From Diphasiastrum complanatum (taxonomy: Eukaryota; Streptophyta; Lycopodiopsida; Lycopodiales; Lycopodiaceae): a DNA stretch of 64,000 bases. Both the position numbers and the translations under genes were made by a program. The notes under the pieces are model-generated. The model did no database searches, was not told where the DNA came from, and was given only the letters and a program-made list of their open reading frames with translations. Shown in pieces: positions 10,166 through 21,856 of the stretch (positions are counted from its first letter, which is position 1; each line of letters begins with the position of its first letter). Location of the stretch: NCBI GenBank assembly GCA_029204225.1, contig CM055111.1:29858790-29922789 (forward strand), in the 5' to 3' direction.

Positions 10166-13100
10166 TGGTATCAGAGCTACAGGGTGTAGCAGGTATGCAC
10201 AATCCGGTGGAGCTATGGGATAGCATCTTTCACAGGAGAAATAGCACTCAAAGAGTCTCAGGAGAGAGGACTTCATACAGGGTATCGGCAGTTCGGATGG
10301 TAGGAGACAGCAAAGTTTCTTCGATTGGAGCTTTGGGGAAGATCAGAACGATCGTCGTAGGTGGATTCCGGGGAGAATTCACGGAGAAACTTGCAGTTTC
10401 AGTGGTTTCAGGGAAATCATCGATGTTGGCTACGTTATTCACTGCGTGGACAGCCGTTTGGCACAATGGGGCTTGCAAGGGATTTGCAAAGAGCAGTGAC
10501 AGGGAGCCATAGCAATTTACAGTATCAGATTGGATGGAAAACCGAGGAAATTTTGGAAATTTTTGGTGTCGTGGGGTGTTGGTGGTTTTCTCAAAAAATA
10601 AGCCTATTCGGGAGCAATACTGCACCAATTTACATACTGTAAATTGCATCGGATGCCTTGAGGTAAAGCGACCTCTGCGAGGCAGGTAGCTGCAAGAAGA
10701 AATCTCAGAAAGAGATTTACAAAAGCCCAAGAATCTCTCTCTTTTCATACAAATGCTTTGAACTTAAGAAAGATTTCAAATACTTGTGCTTTAAATGAAA
10801 GTAAAAATACCCAACAAAACCTTGAGTAATCATATATGAATATAACAAACATGGTGGCACCTCCAAAAGGCTGCATCTTTCACCACAGAGAACCAATTTG
10901 AGTGTTATAAAAGCATGAGGCAGGGCGCCCTAGTACTAAAATTGTGTTGGCAAAGGGCCGTGCCTGACCGCAGATCAGAGGAGGAGACATGTCGATGTGT
11001 AGCAGATAGCCAAAGAAACCCTTGACATAGCTTGATGTTAGTAAGGAGGGAGAGAGATGGAGGAGGCCGCGACATCGCGCGCACCGAATCAGGAGGTGCG
11101 GTAGCGGCCATAAGGCTCCAGCGGTTGGAGGACCAATGATGGGCGCGCATGAGTAGATAGGGCCGTGGGATCGTGATCTGGAGAAATGGACGATCAAGAT
11201 TGAATGCTCAAGGAGCAACAGGGACCGTATGATGGGGATTCACCATTGGATGATAGGTGAAATGGCCCATGAAAGGTTGAAGGGGTCCGAAGGGCCATTG
11301 GGCCGTCAACTTCAATAAAAAATTTCAGTTTGAAATACTGAAAGGGACCCGAAGGCCAGAAAGTGGCATTCTTCTTTAAAAATCTTCAAAGCGAAGATTC
11401 AGTTCAAAATACAAGGCAAATTAGCATTGGGGCCAACTATAGCTAGAGGGCACCTTTTTTGGTCATCCTTGGGCCAAAATGACTTCTAAAAGTGGCTACT
11501 CAGAGCCAGCGGACAGAGCAACGTCACAGAGAAGGGAAAAATGTGTTTCGGGGAGTTTTCATTACCATTCTATCAAACGGAGTGTGGGTGACCTAATGAT
11601 GGGCTACATTCGCCATTTGGGTAGCATAGGGCCAAATTTGGGACAATTTTTGGCTGGTGAAACCTGCTACAGGGCGGTACAATGAGGCATTATCGCTTTA
11701 AAATCATTATTACTTACTCCTGACAGGGTAACAGGGTGTTTGGAGACAGTAAATGCAGTATGGGAGCGAATGGTAGCGGAATTGTGTGGAGAAAGCTAGT
11801 TTTGGCGACAGAAGTGCAATTTGGCGTCGTGACTACTCATCATTGGCGACAATTTCGAGAGGGCAAGCAATCACAGGTGAGAGGTGGGCATGGTATGCCA
11901 GTTACAAGCGAAAAATTCTTGTGATTAGGTTCGACTTTTGGGTTTGAACCAACCAACGTCAAGTGGCGTTTGGGAGGAACGCTCTCACAGGCATGATCGG
12001 CAGTGGCATTGTCAAGTCAGGTGATAGCTACATTGACACACGCATCTATAGCTCAAAAAAAATTTGTTCGGAGGGGAATATGGTCTAGCTTGGAGGTACA
12101 CACATATTGGTGGTCACAGGTGATGAAAGTGCGAGGTGGTGTCAGTTGAAAGCCATTGGGCAAGATAGCATAATTGCATTGGACGAGCTGTGTGTGGGAC
12201 ACACATAGGATGAAGAACGAGTCAATAATCACACTTTGGAGAGTCTTGGTGAGTGGTGAGTGTGATGATTTTGCGGTTTTGCAGTCAGTAAGTCAATTTT
12301 AATCAAGCCATTTTAGCTGTGGAGTAGTGTATCAGGTTTGTCATCGAAGAGATACACTTCAACTGCCAGTTTGGATAAGTCAAGTCAATTTGCCATATCA
12401 GTATTGCATTAGGGATGCAGATTCCAATGATGACAGTGTGCACTTTTGGGCCATGGAAGATCTCACAGGGTCAGTTGGAGGGATATTGGCATGCATAGTC
12501 ATGTGAGGGACTTGATGGTGGCTTTGGAGTTCACATCTCAGTGTATTCTTAGGAAGTGGTTTGGAACCATTCACAGGAGCAGCTTGGAGCTAGCTTGGGG
12601 GAATATAGGTGGGCACTACAGGGTAGATGCTCAGATCTTTGTGATCAAGGATGGCATTGAAATACCTAGTAGGGATAACACTGCAGGATGACATGGAATG
12701 ATCATCAAGGGACATTACAGGTGGGATTCATGATGGAGTCAGAACACTACAAATGCAAATGGACAAAGCGTGAAGCTTTGAGAGACATCTCTAGGTTGAA
12801 GAGCTGATGGAGATCGCACGAGGTGTGATTGGAGGGCAAATACTATGATGGTGTTTTGCTAGCGATCTACTATAGGGGACATTGATGGCGAGGACGTCAT
12901 GGTGTGCTCATTTGGGAGTACAAGTTAGCATTATAGTAGGGAGCCAGTCATTGGAATTGGCATCGATGGGGAGGCATCTACCATCACGGGCGTGGATAAG
13001 CTACCTATAGCTTTCATGTAGTTGGCTATATTTGCAGGAGTCTAGGCTTAGCACAGGTGTTGGAATTTCCATGTTGTAGATTCTCAATTGGTGAGATTAG

Positions 13101-14890
13101 GGATAAGCCTAGAGGGAGTCACTCAGAACCATATACCTCAATACAATCAGGGAGACAGTAGTCTCGTCGATGAATCAGGGATATGCTTGCGGTGGCATGG
13201 TGTCGGGTGGCACATAGCCAGGGAGAGCGAGCAGATGCTAGGAGCCAGGTGGAGCAGGTGATGCTTTGGAGTTTGGCTTGTCTAGCAGGATGGTGTCCAG
13301 GATCGGAGACATCATATGGGCATAGTATGTGGATGATGAGTCCATTGGGGTGGCACTCAGGGAGATGCTACAGTTGCTCAGGTATAATATGTCATTTGAT
13401 GTATGGACGATGTTCTTCAGCTGGTGCATCATGTAGTGACCTAGGGACGGGTCAAGCCTACTTGGAGGTAGGTGGCATGGAGTGTACCTGGAGGTGGTAC
13501 ATATCCTGAGGGCATGGAGAGCATTACGGGGTGATGTGAATCCAGCATGCCCATGGTTGTGAGCCGACAAGGATGTAGATGGTTGCTCAGGGAGTGACAG
13601 TTGATACTTTGGCGAGTTATCAGGTGAGCTGCATGGTCATATGCACAGTAGTCTCCAGGTTGGTGTCACATGTTGTTTCTATCCATCATTATTTGGTAAG
13701 CAGGATGCAGTTTCTGGTTAGATCCAGTTGGAGTCTAGTTACACTACAGGTGGACAAATTCTTGGGGAGCTATCAATAGGTAATGAATACTTGGTGATCA
13801 GATGGTACAGGGTACAAGGTTCTGGAGCTATCCTACCTGATATGCTATGGATCGTGGGTGAGTTATTCATCATGATAGTGGATCTAGTTTGCATTTGCTT
13901 TGGCTTGGACACTATGATGGATGTTGTGGGGATATGGGCTCCTTGGTGGGAGGCCTATAGACTAGTCAAATCAGATTTGGCAACATCAAACATGGAAAGT
14001 TGAACCTACATGGGATGTAGGACAAGCAGATCATCATCAGTATCTCTAGGAGGTGGGCGAGCTACTCAGGTATAGCCTATGGTGAGGTTTGTGTACATTC
14101 TTTCATTGAGTCCTTGGTAGACTCTTGTGCTTGGAGCATGGGGAATAGATGGAGATTAACTTTTAGGACTTATTGGATATGCTTGGACATGAGAGTATCT
14201 TGGTACAGGTGCAGGCCATGGTTGGAGACCTGATTTGGAGACCAGTGGTGTAGCAGCAGATCTACAGGTGGCACAGGTGTTGGTATGACATGATACCACA
14301 GTTTGGACAGGCCTTGGTATGTATTTGACGCTTTATCATTCGTGCTGGTTTGCATGGGTGTGTGTGGACTTGCATGTTACCTTGTCACAGAAGTCTAGAT
14401 CTGAGTCGCAGTCGTATGTGGTTGTGCATTTTCTATATTAAAATAAAGTAGTCATTTATGCTCATTGACTTGTCATTGTCTACTAGTTGTCTATTAGTGA
14501 GGATATAATCTTATGGTGGTAGTAAGATTTTCTCAGGTTGAGCCTCAGTTGCTCATGTATGTCAGCTTTACAGGTTTGTACTTGTAAGTGCCTGATAGGA
14601 TGTCAGTCTACTTAGATGGAAGATGTAAGTCTCATGGTGGCAGTGGGATTTCCTCAGTTTGAGCCATGTTGCTCATGTGGTCCACTTGTATTCAAGTCAG
14701 ATTGGGGACCAGTCAGTTGGTCGAGAGTGTGGTAGACTTTCTATGTTTACCAAACCTGGTGGTTTAATGGTGTGCTTGAGTGTGAGTCAAGTACATGGTA
14801 GCTGTGATATGCATAACATCTTTTGGACACTCCAGACGCTGCTGCAATATATTGGTTTTCACTCTTATCACAGTTGAGCTTAAGGGAGAG

Positions 14891-15361
14891 AGTTAGAAAT
14901 CAGTTTTGATCTGATTTATTAGTATAAGCTCTAAATGTGATGATGTAATTGGTGTACAGTTATTTGTTTACTGTACATGGTTGTGTTCGGGACGTGACCC
15001 GTTAGGATATATTGATCGGGCATTAATCCTGTAGATGGCTACTTGGGTCAGCCATGTAAGCACATGTAGGAAGAAATTAGCCTGTACAGTGATTTTGAGT
15101 TCATTATGCTATACTCAGGGGCATGTCCTGGGTTTGTCAGTATATGTGGCCATATTGGGCCTAACTCTAGTTTGACAGGTGGTAGGCCAGTTTAGTAACA
15201 CCTGTTGAGCTTATGCAGTTTGGGGCTTTGCTACATGTACAATGTTTCTTCATAATAGACTTAACTTTTGTTGTGCCATCTTTGAGAGCTTGTGAGGAGT
15301 GGCTACGGTGATTGTGTGATGTAATCTGCATACTGCACTAGATCCTTGCAGAATTTCAACT
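14891..15361 (+). repeat. 3' LTR of the AG...CT element
   Basis: It is 471 bp with the same ends as the 5' copy. It differs by small indels, for example an extra ttgatcgggcattaatcc-like segment around 15,010-15,030 and a small insertion near 15,203. It is preceded by a purine-rich tract at 14,882-14,890. Confidence 0.85.
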
Positions 15362-15605
15362 ATTTAATATGTCGATTCATATTTAGTTGTTTTGCGTAGA
15401 TGACCTAATAAAGGCTATCCAAGGCAGCATTTAAATTCTGGAGGTCTTGTCCTTAAATACAAGACAAGTCTTTAGAAGTTATATTCTCGAAAAATGATAT
15501 AGGCCTCTTCATGGTTTATATTTATCCAGCTCATATCTTCATATTCGAGTATATCATGCCATATTTATTTTGATATTCGTTATTTAGCAAATTCGTGCCA
15601 TCACA
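15362..15605 (-). repeat. Start of a minus-strand gypsy 3' LTR (split by the AG...CT element)
   Basis: On the minus strand, a purine tract (TTTAAGGAGGGGGATA) is followed by TGTGATGGCACGAATTTGC at 15,605. This is the expected polypurine-tract-then-LTR order after the integrase remnant that lies immediately upstream in that orientation. The LTR is interrupted at 15,361 and presumably resumes below 9,712. Confidence 0.6.
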
Positions 15606-15869
15606 TATCCCCCTCCTTAAATGTGAAATGTCCTCATGAACATATAATCTTCATTTCGAGGATCATTCGTGATTCGTTCGGTTCTTCATATATTTGTTCA
15701 AATAAAAAGATATTTCTTCATATGTTCCTTCCTTTAAATACTTCATTTGAGATATTTCTTCTATTTTGTTGAATATATGACTTGTTGTTTCTTGAAGTGA
15801 GTAGATTGATTTGAGGTGATTTTTGAAATATTTAGTGAAACAAAAATCGAACTTCAAAACGCCTTCAAA

Positions 15870-16760
15870 ACTTCAAAAAATAGAATTCATTATCACATAG
15901 AAACATCACCATTACATCGGGCTAACTCCAAATTCTGTTGAGCCTCAAACAACATCAACGTTTCCTTTGATTGTGTATATCGGCCAACTAGTAGGTTGTC
16001 GAATTCTTCGAGCTTAATAGGGAGCAATGTTCCATCGAACAGCTCCTGAGTTAATTCCTCATCTTCATCTGAATCACTTTGAAGTGTGATTTCTTTACAA
16101 AAGCGAGCTGAAAATTTTATAAAAGTACTTTTAACATACAGATTCTATACAAAAAATAAAGTTTTTGCTACAAAAGTGCCGAACTGCCAGATAGAATATG
16201 TACAAAAGGGTTTGTAATGAATTGACTTTTGTCGATCTTGCAGATTGTGCCGAATTTCCGCAAGGTGAGCCTTGGCGTTGTATAACAATGTCGATTCTCC
16301 CTTAACGAGATCCTTGGTTTTGATATTGCGATCATGTCAGGCCTCCGTCATTCTTTCTCCACAGCTAGGGCGTGAAGCGCTAGGAAGCGAGTTTCATGAA
16401 GTTGAAGAAGGTTTTCTAGTCTCCTCTTGGTAGATTCCTCTGTACTAAGTCATTCGGTAATGACAACCTTCAGACTTAGAACAACAAACTCAGCAGGCAT
16501 TACGAATTCTTGTCCATACACCGTCTGAAATGGGGTTTGTCCAGTAATCACTTTGAATGTGGTCCTGAAAGCCCATAGAGTTGCGTGAAGCTCGTGTTTC
16601 CAATCTAATTGTTAGGCTTCAACCATCTTCGTGATAATTTTGCAGAGGATCTTGTTTGATGATTCAGCTTGTCTGTTACAACGTGGGTTACAGGGGGTAT
16701 TCTTCGTATGGACAACCAGATAAGAGGATAATAGGTGAGTGATAGTCTTGTTTACCTCCA
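15870..16760 (-). pseudogene. Ty3/gypsy integrase C-terminal remnant
   Basis: This is too broken for a long reading frame, but on the minus strand it gives clear gypsy integrase pieces: RQAESSNKILCKIITKMVEA (holding the catalytic E) near 16,620-16,680, then DWKHELHATLWAFRTTFKV, GQTPFQTVYGQEFVMPAEF and a long charged region. The same motifs occur in the gypsy element at 23,975-24,424 (QAESSNKILCTIMTKTVEAS, LYATLWAFRTA), so the family assignment is firm. Stops and frameshifts are frequent. It is cut at about 16,760, where copy C of the coiled-coil family begins on the other strand. Its polypurine tract and LTR start lie at about 15,605. Confidence 0.8.
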
Positions 16761-16941
16761 TGTCCTAGCAGACCGGATCAACCTCGTCCACATCCACCTC
16801 CATGACCTCATCCTTGTCCCCTAGCCGAGAGGAGGGAGAAACATATCCCTGATCTACCAGCCAACCTGCTGCTCGTGTCGCACACGCACCTTCGCAGCAT
16901 ACCATTTTGTCGTTACTTATGGAGCGGGAGATTGTTGGTCT

Positions 16942-18770
16942 TTGCATCGACGGCTGCTTGGCGGTTCTGCTAGCCTCCATAATATACATGCACCCCTTAT
17001 TCAGGACCTTGCCCTAGTCCGGCATGCGTTCTCCACATTTGACAAAGACACCTTTACCATCACCTACAAGGGTCAGGACCATGCGATCCCCCTTGACCCT
17101 CAACTAATCTCCATTGCACTCATGCTTCCTCATTCCGCTAACCTGCCAGCTACTCGAGCCCTCGCCAAATATGATATTTCTTTCTTTCTAAATCCAGACC
17201 AAGATGGTGCTAAGACCAAAACCAATGATGGATACCTGATCTGATGGCTCAGGAATCCAATTTACCTCCGTGACGCGATAGATTTTCTATCCGCCACCAT
17301 CATTGTCAGCTCCCACCGCCCTCTTCATGTGTCCAAGCAGGTCATCGTCATGACTACCATAATGGGAGGACCGGACATGGTCTATGATTGGGCCTCATTT
17401 CTTGTAAAAGAATTATAGTCTGCTTTCAAGTGCAAATCACGGATCACCTGTGGTGGTCTTATAACATCGCCTACACTCATCTAGAGCATCTATGTGTGAA
17501 AACACCACCACTATCCTTGCCATCTGCCAGCCTCTCCTCACAGTCACCAATCTTCTCCTCCCCTACAAAATTCCCTAAACGACAACCTATCCTAGCCCAT
17601 ACCAGCCCCATCCACTCTTTCCACCATTTTTCAAATAGCATCCCTTGTGCATAGCCCTGTACGCCCTATAATTTCAAGCCTCATTGCGACTACCATAGTT
17701 TCAAGCCCCATCACATCCGCCATTGCCACTCTTGCCATCACCACCTCATCCCCACCTTCTATCTCTATTCCATTTATTTCTTCTCATGTTCATCCCACCC
17801 TCATTTCTAGCTCCACTGTTCCAATCTCCTCTTTCGTCACCCCCATCGTTACACCTATTTTCACCTCCATTGTTTCTTCTCCAATCACCACCATCTCTGT
17901 CACTACACCTCTTCCACCACCCTTTGCAACTCTGTCACCAGTGGTCGGGTGGGATTCTCATGCATTGGGATGCTGGACTGCCCTAACAGGCCTCCAACAT
18001 CAACTTCACCAGATGCTCTATGAGAGAGCTGCCGAGCAATCTCGCGGCCAATTGGTGGCAGGGCAAACATTGCGGACCTTGACTGATCAGGTCATGTAGT
18101 TGAACAAAGAGAGAGGAAAAGACTCGGAAAGAGAGCCAAGAGTTGGTCCATCAACTCAAAAAGGCCGAACAAGCAGCCCAACAATAGCAACAGTTGGTGA
18201 CCGCCCTGCAGGCCCAGGTTCTCCAAGAAAAGACAGCGTGGCAAATGTATCAAAATGACTGCCAGCACCTAGTCCTGAAACAGACAATGCTGGAACAAGA
18301 ACGTGAATCTCTCCGAGCTTTTGAGAGATCACTCAAAGACTATGTCTGCCAACTGGATCGCAATGTCTCAAAGAAGCAGATGGAGAATCAGCGGGCCCAG
18401 GACAATCTCAAGACTCAACAGATGGCCTTGGAATTGAAGGTCCAACAGGCAGACCAGCAGGTGCAGGCCATCCAGGCTGTCCTAGATCAGATGGTCACAA
18501 CAGCAAAAGATGAATCAACGGTCGCTCAAAAATTGCAAAGGAAGCGCGCCGAGTATTACAAGGACCACTCTGATCGGGTGCTGTAGACATACTAGGATCA
18601 ACGAAAGTTTCATGATGCGGAGCTCCATGCCAAGGATACCGAACTGGCAACCCTACGTGCCACGTTCCAAGAAGACGAGCACGTGCTTCAGGTAGCAGAG
18701 GCCCAACTGAAGACCCGTCAAGAAATAGCTCAAGGCGGTTCTAGAGTTTTTCACCTCTCTAGACTGTAAT
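16942..18770 (+). pseudogene. LTR-linked coiled-coil protein family, copy C (broken)
   Basis: Same layout as copy B. The N-terminal domain (16,942-17,420) contains FTITYKGQDHAIPLDPQLIS, TNDGYLI and YDWASFLVKEL; the last two align with TNDGYLLEA and YNWFKTVSGEL in copy B. Next come a Ser/Pro/Thr/Ile-rich low-complexity linker (about 17,480-17,930), a VVGWDSHALGCWTALTGLQHQ hinge, and a long coiled coil (17,990-18,760) rich in Q, A, E and L with LQAQVLQEKTAWQMYQND and LKDYVCQLDRNVSKKQME. Stops interrupt it at 17,242, 17,416, 17,480, 18,097 and 18,584. The C-terminal domain seen in A and B is not found after 18,770. The N-terminal domain has the general look of plant mobile or transposase-associated domains, but that resemblance is a guess. 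Confidence 0.55.
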
Positions 18771-19121
18771 TTACCACTTACCTTTTCAATACTTGATTAG
18801 ACTAGCCTTTTATTATTTTTCTTTGCCATTCTCGGCTTTCTCCCTCTCTAATTCAGATGTCATTCATATTTATCAGATTGCGTTGGAGGCCAATAAAAAT
18901 ATTTTTGTTGTTGTCGTCCTTACTGGTTTCATCCAAGTTAAGGACTTTAACTATTTTTACGATGTTTTTGGAAGTCCTTCATTCCATTTTGTAGCCGGCC
19001 TTTGTGCCATCATCAATTATTCAAAAGATCGACGCTTCCAATTGGAGCTAGATCAGATGCATCAACCCCCCCTCTACATTCCACCCCCGTTCCTCCCTTC
19101 ATCTTCACAACATTAGCAAGT

Positions 19122-19850
19122 ATGGTACGCACCAGAGTACCAGCCAACAGGATCATAGAAGCCTTCGGATGCCCTCACAGAGCACATCAGCACTGCCAAA
19201 CCACCATCGTCGCACTTCCTGATGCCCTACGCCTTGCTTATAACGAACTCAAAGCCCTTTATTATAATTGCCAACAGTATCATCTTGCCACCCTCATCGT
19301 TTGCTACAACGAGGCCTTGGCTCATTATAATGCCATCATCCAAGATCCATCCATCAGGCATCCCTGTCAGATTTTTGACTTCCCATTCATCGAATCTACC
19401 TCCACCTTCAACTACCACCAACTTCAACTAACCTTCTCTCACTTCGACCTTCAAACTGGCGGAGATTGCACCTTCGACCAGGACCTTCTGTATGACACTC
19501 AGACAGAAGCCACCAAAATCTTTCAGATCATTCCTAACATGCCTGAACTCAAGATTGCATCTCCACCTTGCGGCCTCTCACCACCTTGCACCAATTCTCC
19601 TCCTCGTGCCTCTTCACCACCTTCCAGCTCCTCTTCTCCACCCAAATCTGATCTCCCCTCCACTTCCACAGTTTCTCCTAACTCCGTGGAGAACCTCCCT
19701 GATCCTGTGGCGGTACATAAATGCTAGTACAATAAAGTCTTTACGGTACCTAATTTTGAACAGTTGGCCCTCTTCGAGAAGAAATATCCAGATGTCACCA
19801 CCCAAGGCGGCTATACACTACCAGGAAAGCTAGAGGAGCTACTCACTTGT
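19122..19850 (+). pseudogene. Unrecognised P/S-rich protein fragment (D)
   Basis: An ATG at 19,122 opens a frame of about 200 residues starting MVRTRVPANRIIEAFGCPHR. It has a helical, Tyr/His-rich first part and a Pro/Ser-rich tail (ASPPCGLSPPCTNSPPRASS), stopping at 19,725. Reading continues in frame after the stop (VFTVPNFEQLALFEKKYPDV) to about 19,850, where a minus-strand gypsy element takes over. The Pro/Ser tail recalls the linker of copies A-C, but I see no convincing alignment of the first domain with them. It may be a further divergent member or an unrelated gag-like ORF. No catalytic motifs are visible. Confidence 0.35.
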
Positions 19851-21840
19851 TGATTGGCTGGCCCTAGTGGAATAGGTAAGGCCATACGCTGTGGTTGATT
19901 TGGTGCGCCGTACCTCGGTGCCACGTTGGGTGCCCCTTGATGATAAGAATAGGAAGTTTGATAAGGACTTCTCTTCTGTTGAACAATCTGGGGGTTAAAC
20001 GTGACAAAATTTTCAGAATTCACACATGTGGGGAATGTCCACAAGAGTGACTGATCTTAATTAAGCTTTGTGAGTGGCACTATAACCTGATTCTAGATTG
20101 ATCAACAAAATCTAGCTCAAAAGAAATGGCTAATCCACAATCTAGCATGCAAATCATCAGAATATAATAGCAATGAATCAAAGAATGAATAAAAATACAA
20201 GCTTTCAATGTATGAGCATTAGCCTCAACACGAGTTAGAGAGAGAGAGAGAGAGCTGGAGAGATAACAAGCAATATTTGTTTAGATTCAAAATGGCATGA
20301 GATAGCTACAAAACTTTGGTTCTTCATTATTAATTGTGTGGAGAGCTACACATATTTATGGAGTTTGAGGTAGCTCGAGGTAGAACCATATCTATCCACT
20401 CCAAAATGACATCTAGAGTCTATGTGACATTTGTCACTTGTCATGCATGAGATTCTACCAACTTTTTGCAAGTGTACTAGCACAACTGCTAATCTGGGAA
20501 GGTGTGATGCCTGATTTGCTATCCTTCATGCTATTGATCGTCCCGATCTCGAATTCATCCGATGGTGGGTTCCAAAGTGATTGGATCTTGCTTATACAGT
20601 AGGATGCAATCGGGATCTTCAAGGATCTGATCGATCTGATCGATCGAAAGTGAATTTTAGACCTTTTACGGTGGTTTTTCCTTGATAACTTTTTACTCCT
20701 TGCACTAATTTACCTGAGATTTTGAAAGTAGTTGGATCTGATGCATATCTTTTCACTGATCTGGTCTGCGAGGGTTATCTTGTGCAAGCGTTGGCTATGC
20801 AAGGGTTTTTTAGCTGTTTTTGCAGGTAAAAAACTTGATATCTTTTAGATCTCTGGGAAGTAACTCTCCCAAGGTTCACAGAGCTAGATCTGGGTCGGAT
20901 CTCACTATAGAATTTTCTACGAGAGTTAACTCTTGCAAGAAGTGAAAATTTCATTGTCTGCGAGGGCTCAAAACCACTTTTTTGGCTTGATCTTCACCAG
21001 ATTTTCACACTAACTCTCGCAGGCTTCATCACTAATGTAAATTGACATTCTGAATTGATTGAGAGGGTCTGCAAGAGTTCTTACTAGATCTTCACTTTTT
21101 AATAATGTTTTTGCACTTAAATCCAATTTTCTGCTCACTGGAATCAGACTAACTCTCGCAAGCTCTTCTGTGTCCTGGTCTCACTAAGATGGAACTTCAG
21201 AATCCTCTGCGAGAGTTCTTGACCACTGAAACTGGAAATTTTGCTATCTGCGAGAGTTCACTAGTACTTTCCCGTCTTTTTTTACTGGGAACTCTCGCAC
21301 AGGCACTTAGATATCAAACTAGCTCTCCCAAGCTTCTCTGTGTCCTGGTCTCACTGAGATGGAACTTCAGAGGCTCTACAAGAGTTCTTATGAAGATTTG
21401 AATTTTTTTTGGATTTTTTCAAGGGTTTTTTGAGTTTTTTATGATTTTTCTCTGATTTTTACAATCTGCTTGAAAGTAACTCTCACAGGTTTCTATGCAG
21501 GTCTGGGACAGTACCTCGGAGCTGCTGCCAGTCATGCAAGGGTTAATTCTCACTGATTTTGGAGATATAAAAATCTGATGAGATTTTAAGCTGTTTTTTC
21601 CTCCAAAATACAAATTGGTATGTTTTTTGGGTTTTTTGGCTGGTTGGTTTGGGTTTCAAGCCCTTTGAGGCTGTTCAGGGCTTCCTCTACCCTCTCACAC
21701 CTCCTTCGCTAGCTGTAATCAGTCCAAACACAAAAAAAATACAGAAAACTAACTCTAAACTCCCAAAAATCTACCTAAACTGCTCTAAAAGGCAAGAAAA
21801 TAGCTAAAATACAGCTAAACTAGTTAGTAAAAACCTATTC

Positions 21841-21855
21841 CCGACAACGGCGCCA
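21841..21855 (-). promoter_or_regulatory. Primer-binding site (tRNA-Asp type)
   Basis: On the minus strand it reads TGGCGCCGTTGTCGG, one base after the LTR end. This is the common primer site of Athila/Tat-type plant gypsy elements. Confidence 0.8.
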
Positions 21856-21856
21856 C

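Larger units (their letters stand above)
9713..15361 (+). mobile_element. LARD-like LTR retroelement with AG...CT termini and no recognisable pol
   Basis: Two direct repeats bound the unit: 9,713-10,165 (453 bp) and 14,891-15,361 (471 bp). Both begin AGTTAGAAATCAG and end AATTTCAACT. The 5' copy is followed at once by TGGTATCAGAGC, the usual copia-type initiator-Met tRNA primer site. The 3' copy is preceded by a purine tract (taagggagag). Flanking pentamers are gttta and attta (4 of 5 match). The 4.7-kb interior has no gag, protease, integrase or RT that I can read. Only short frames exist, the first being 10,165-10,512, of unknown nature. It is therefore non-autonomous and would depend on a copia partner. 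A truncated second copy of its 3' end lies at 54,196-55,974. Confidence 0.8.

Noticed and set aside
13183-14877. Several frames of 60-110 codons inside the AG...CT element
   Set aside because: Not shared as open frames with the 54-kb copy apart from short stretches, and without any protein motif.
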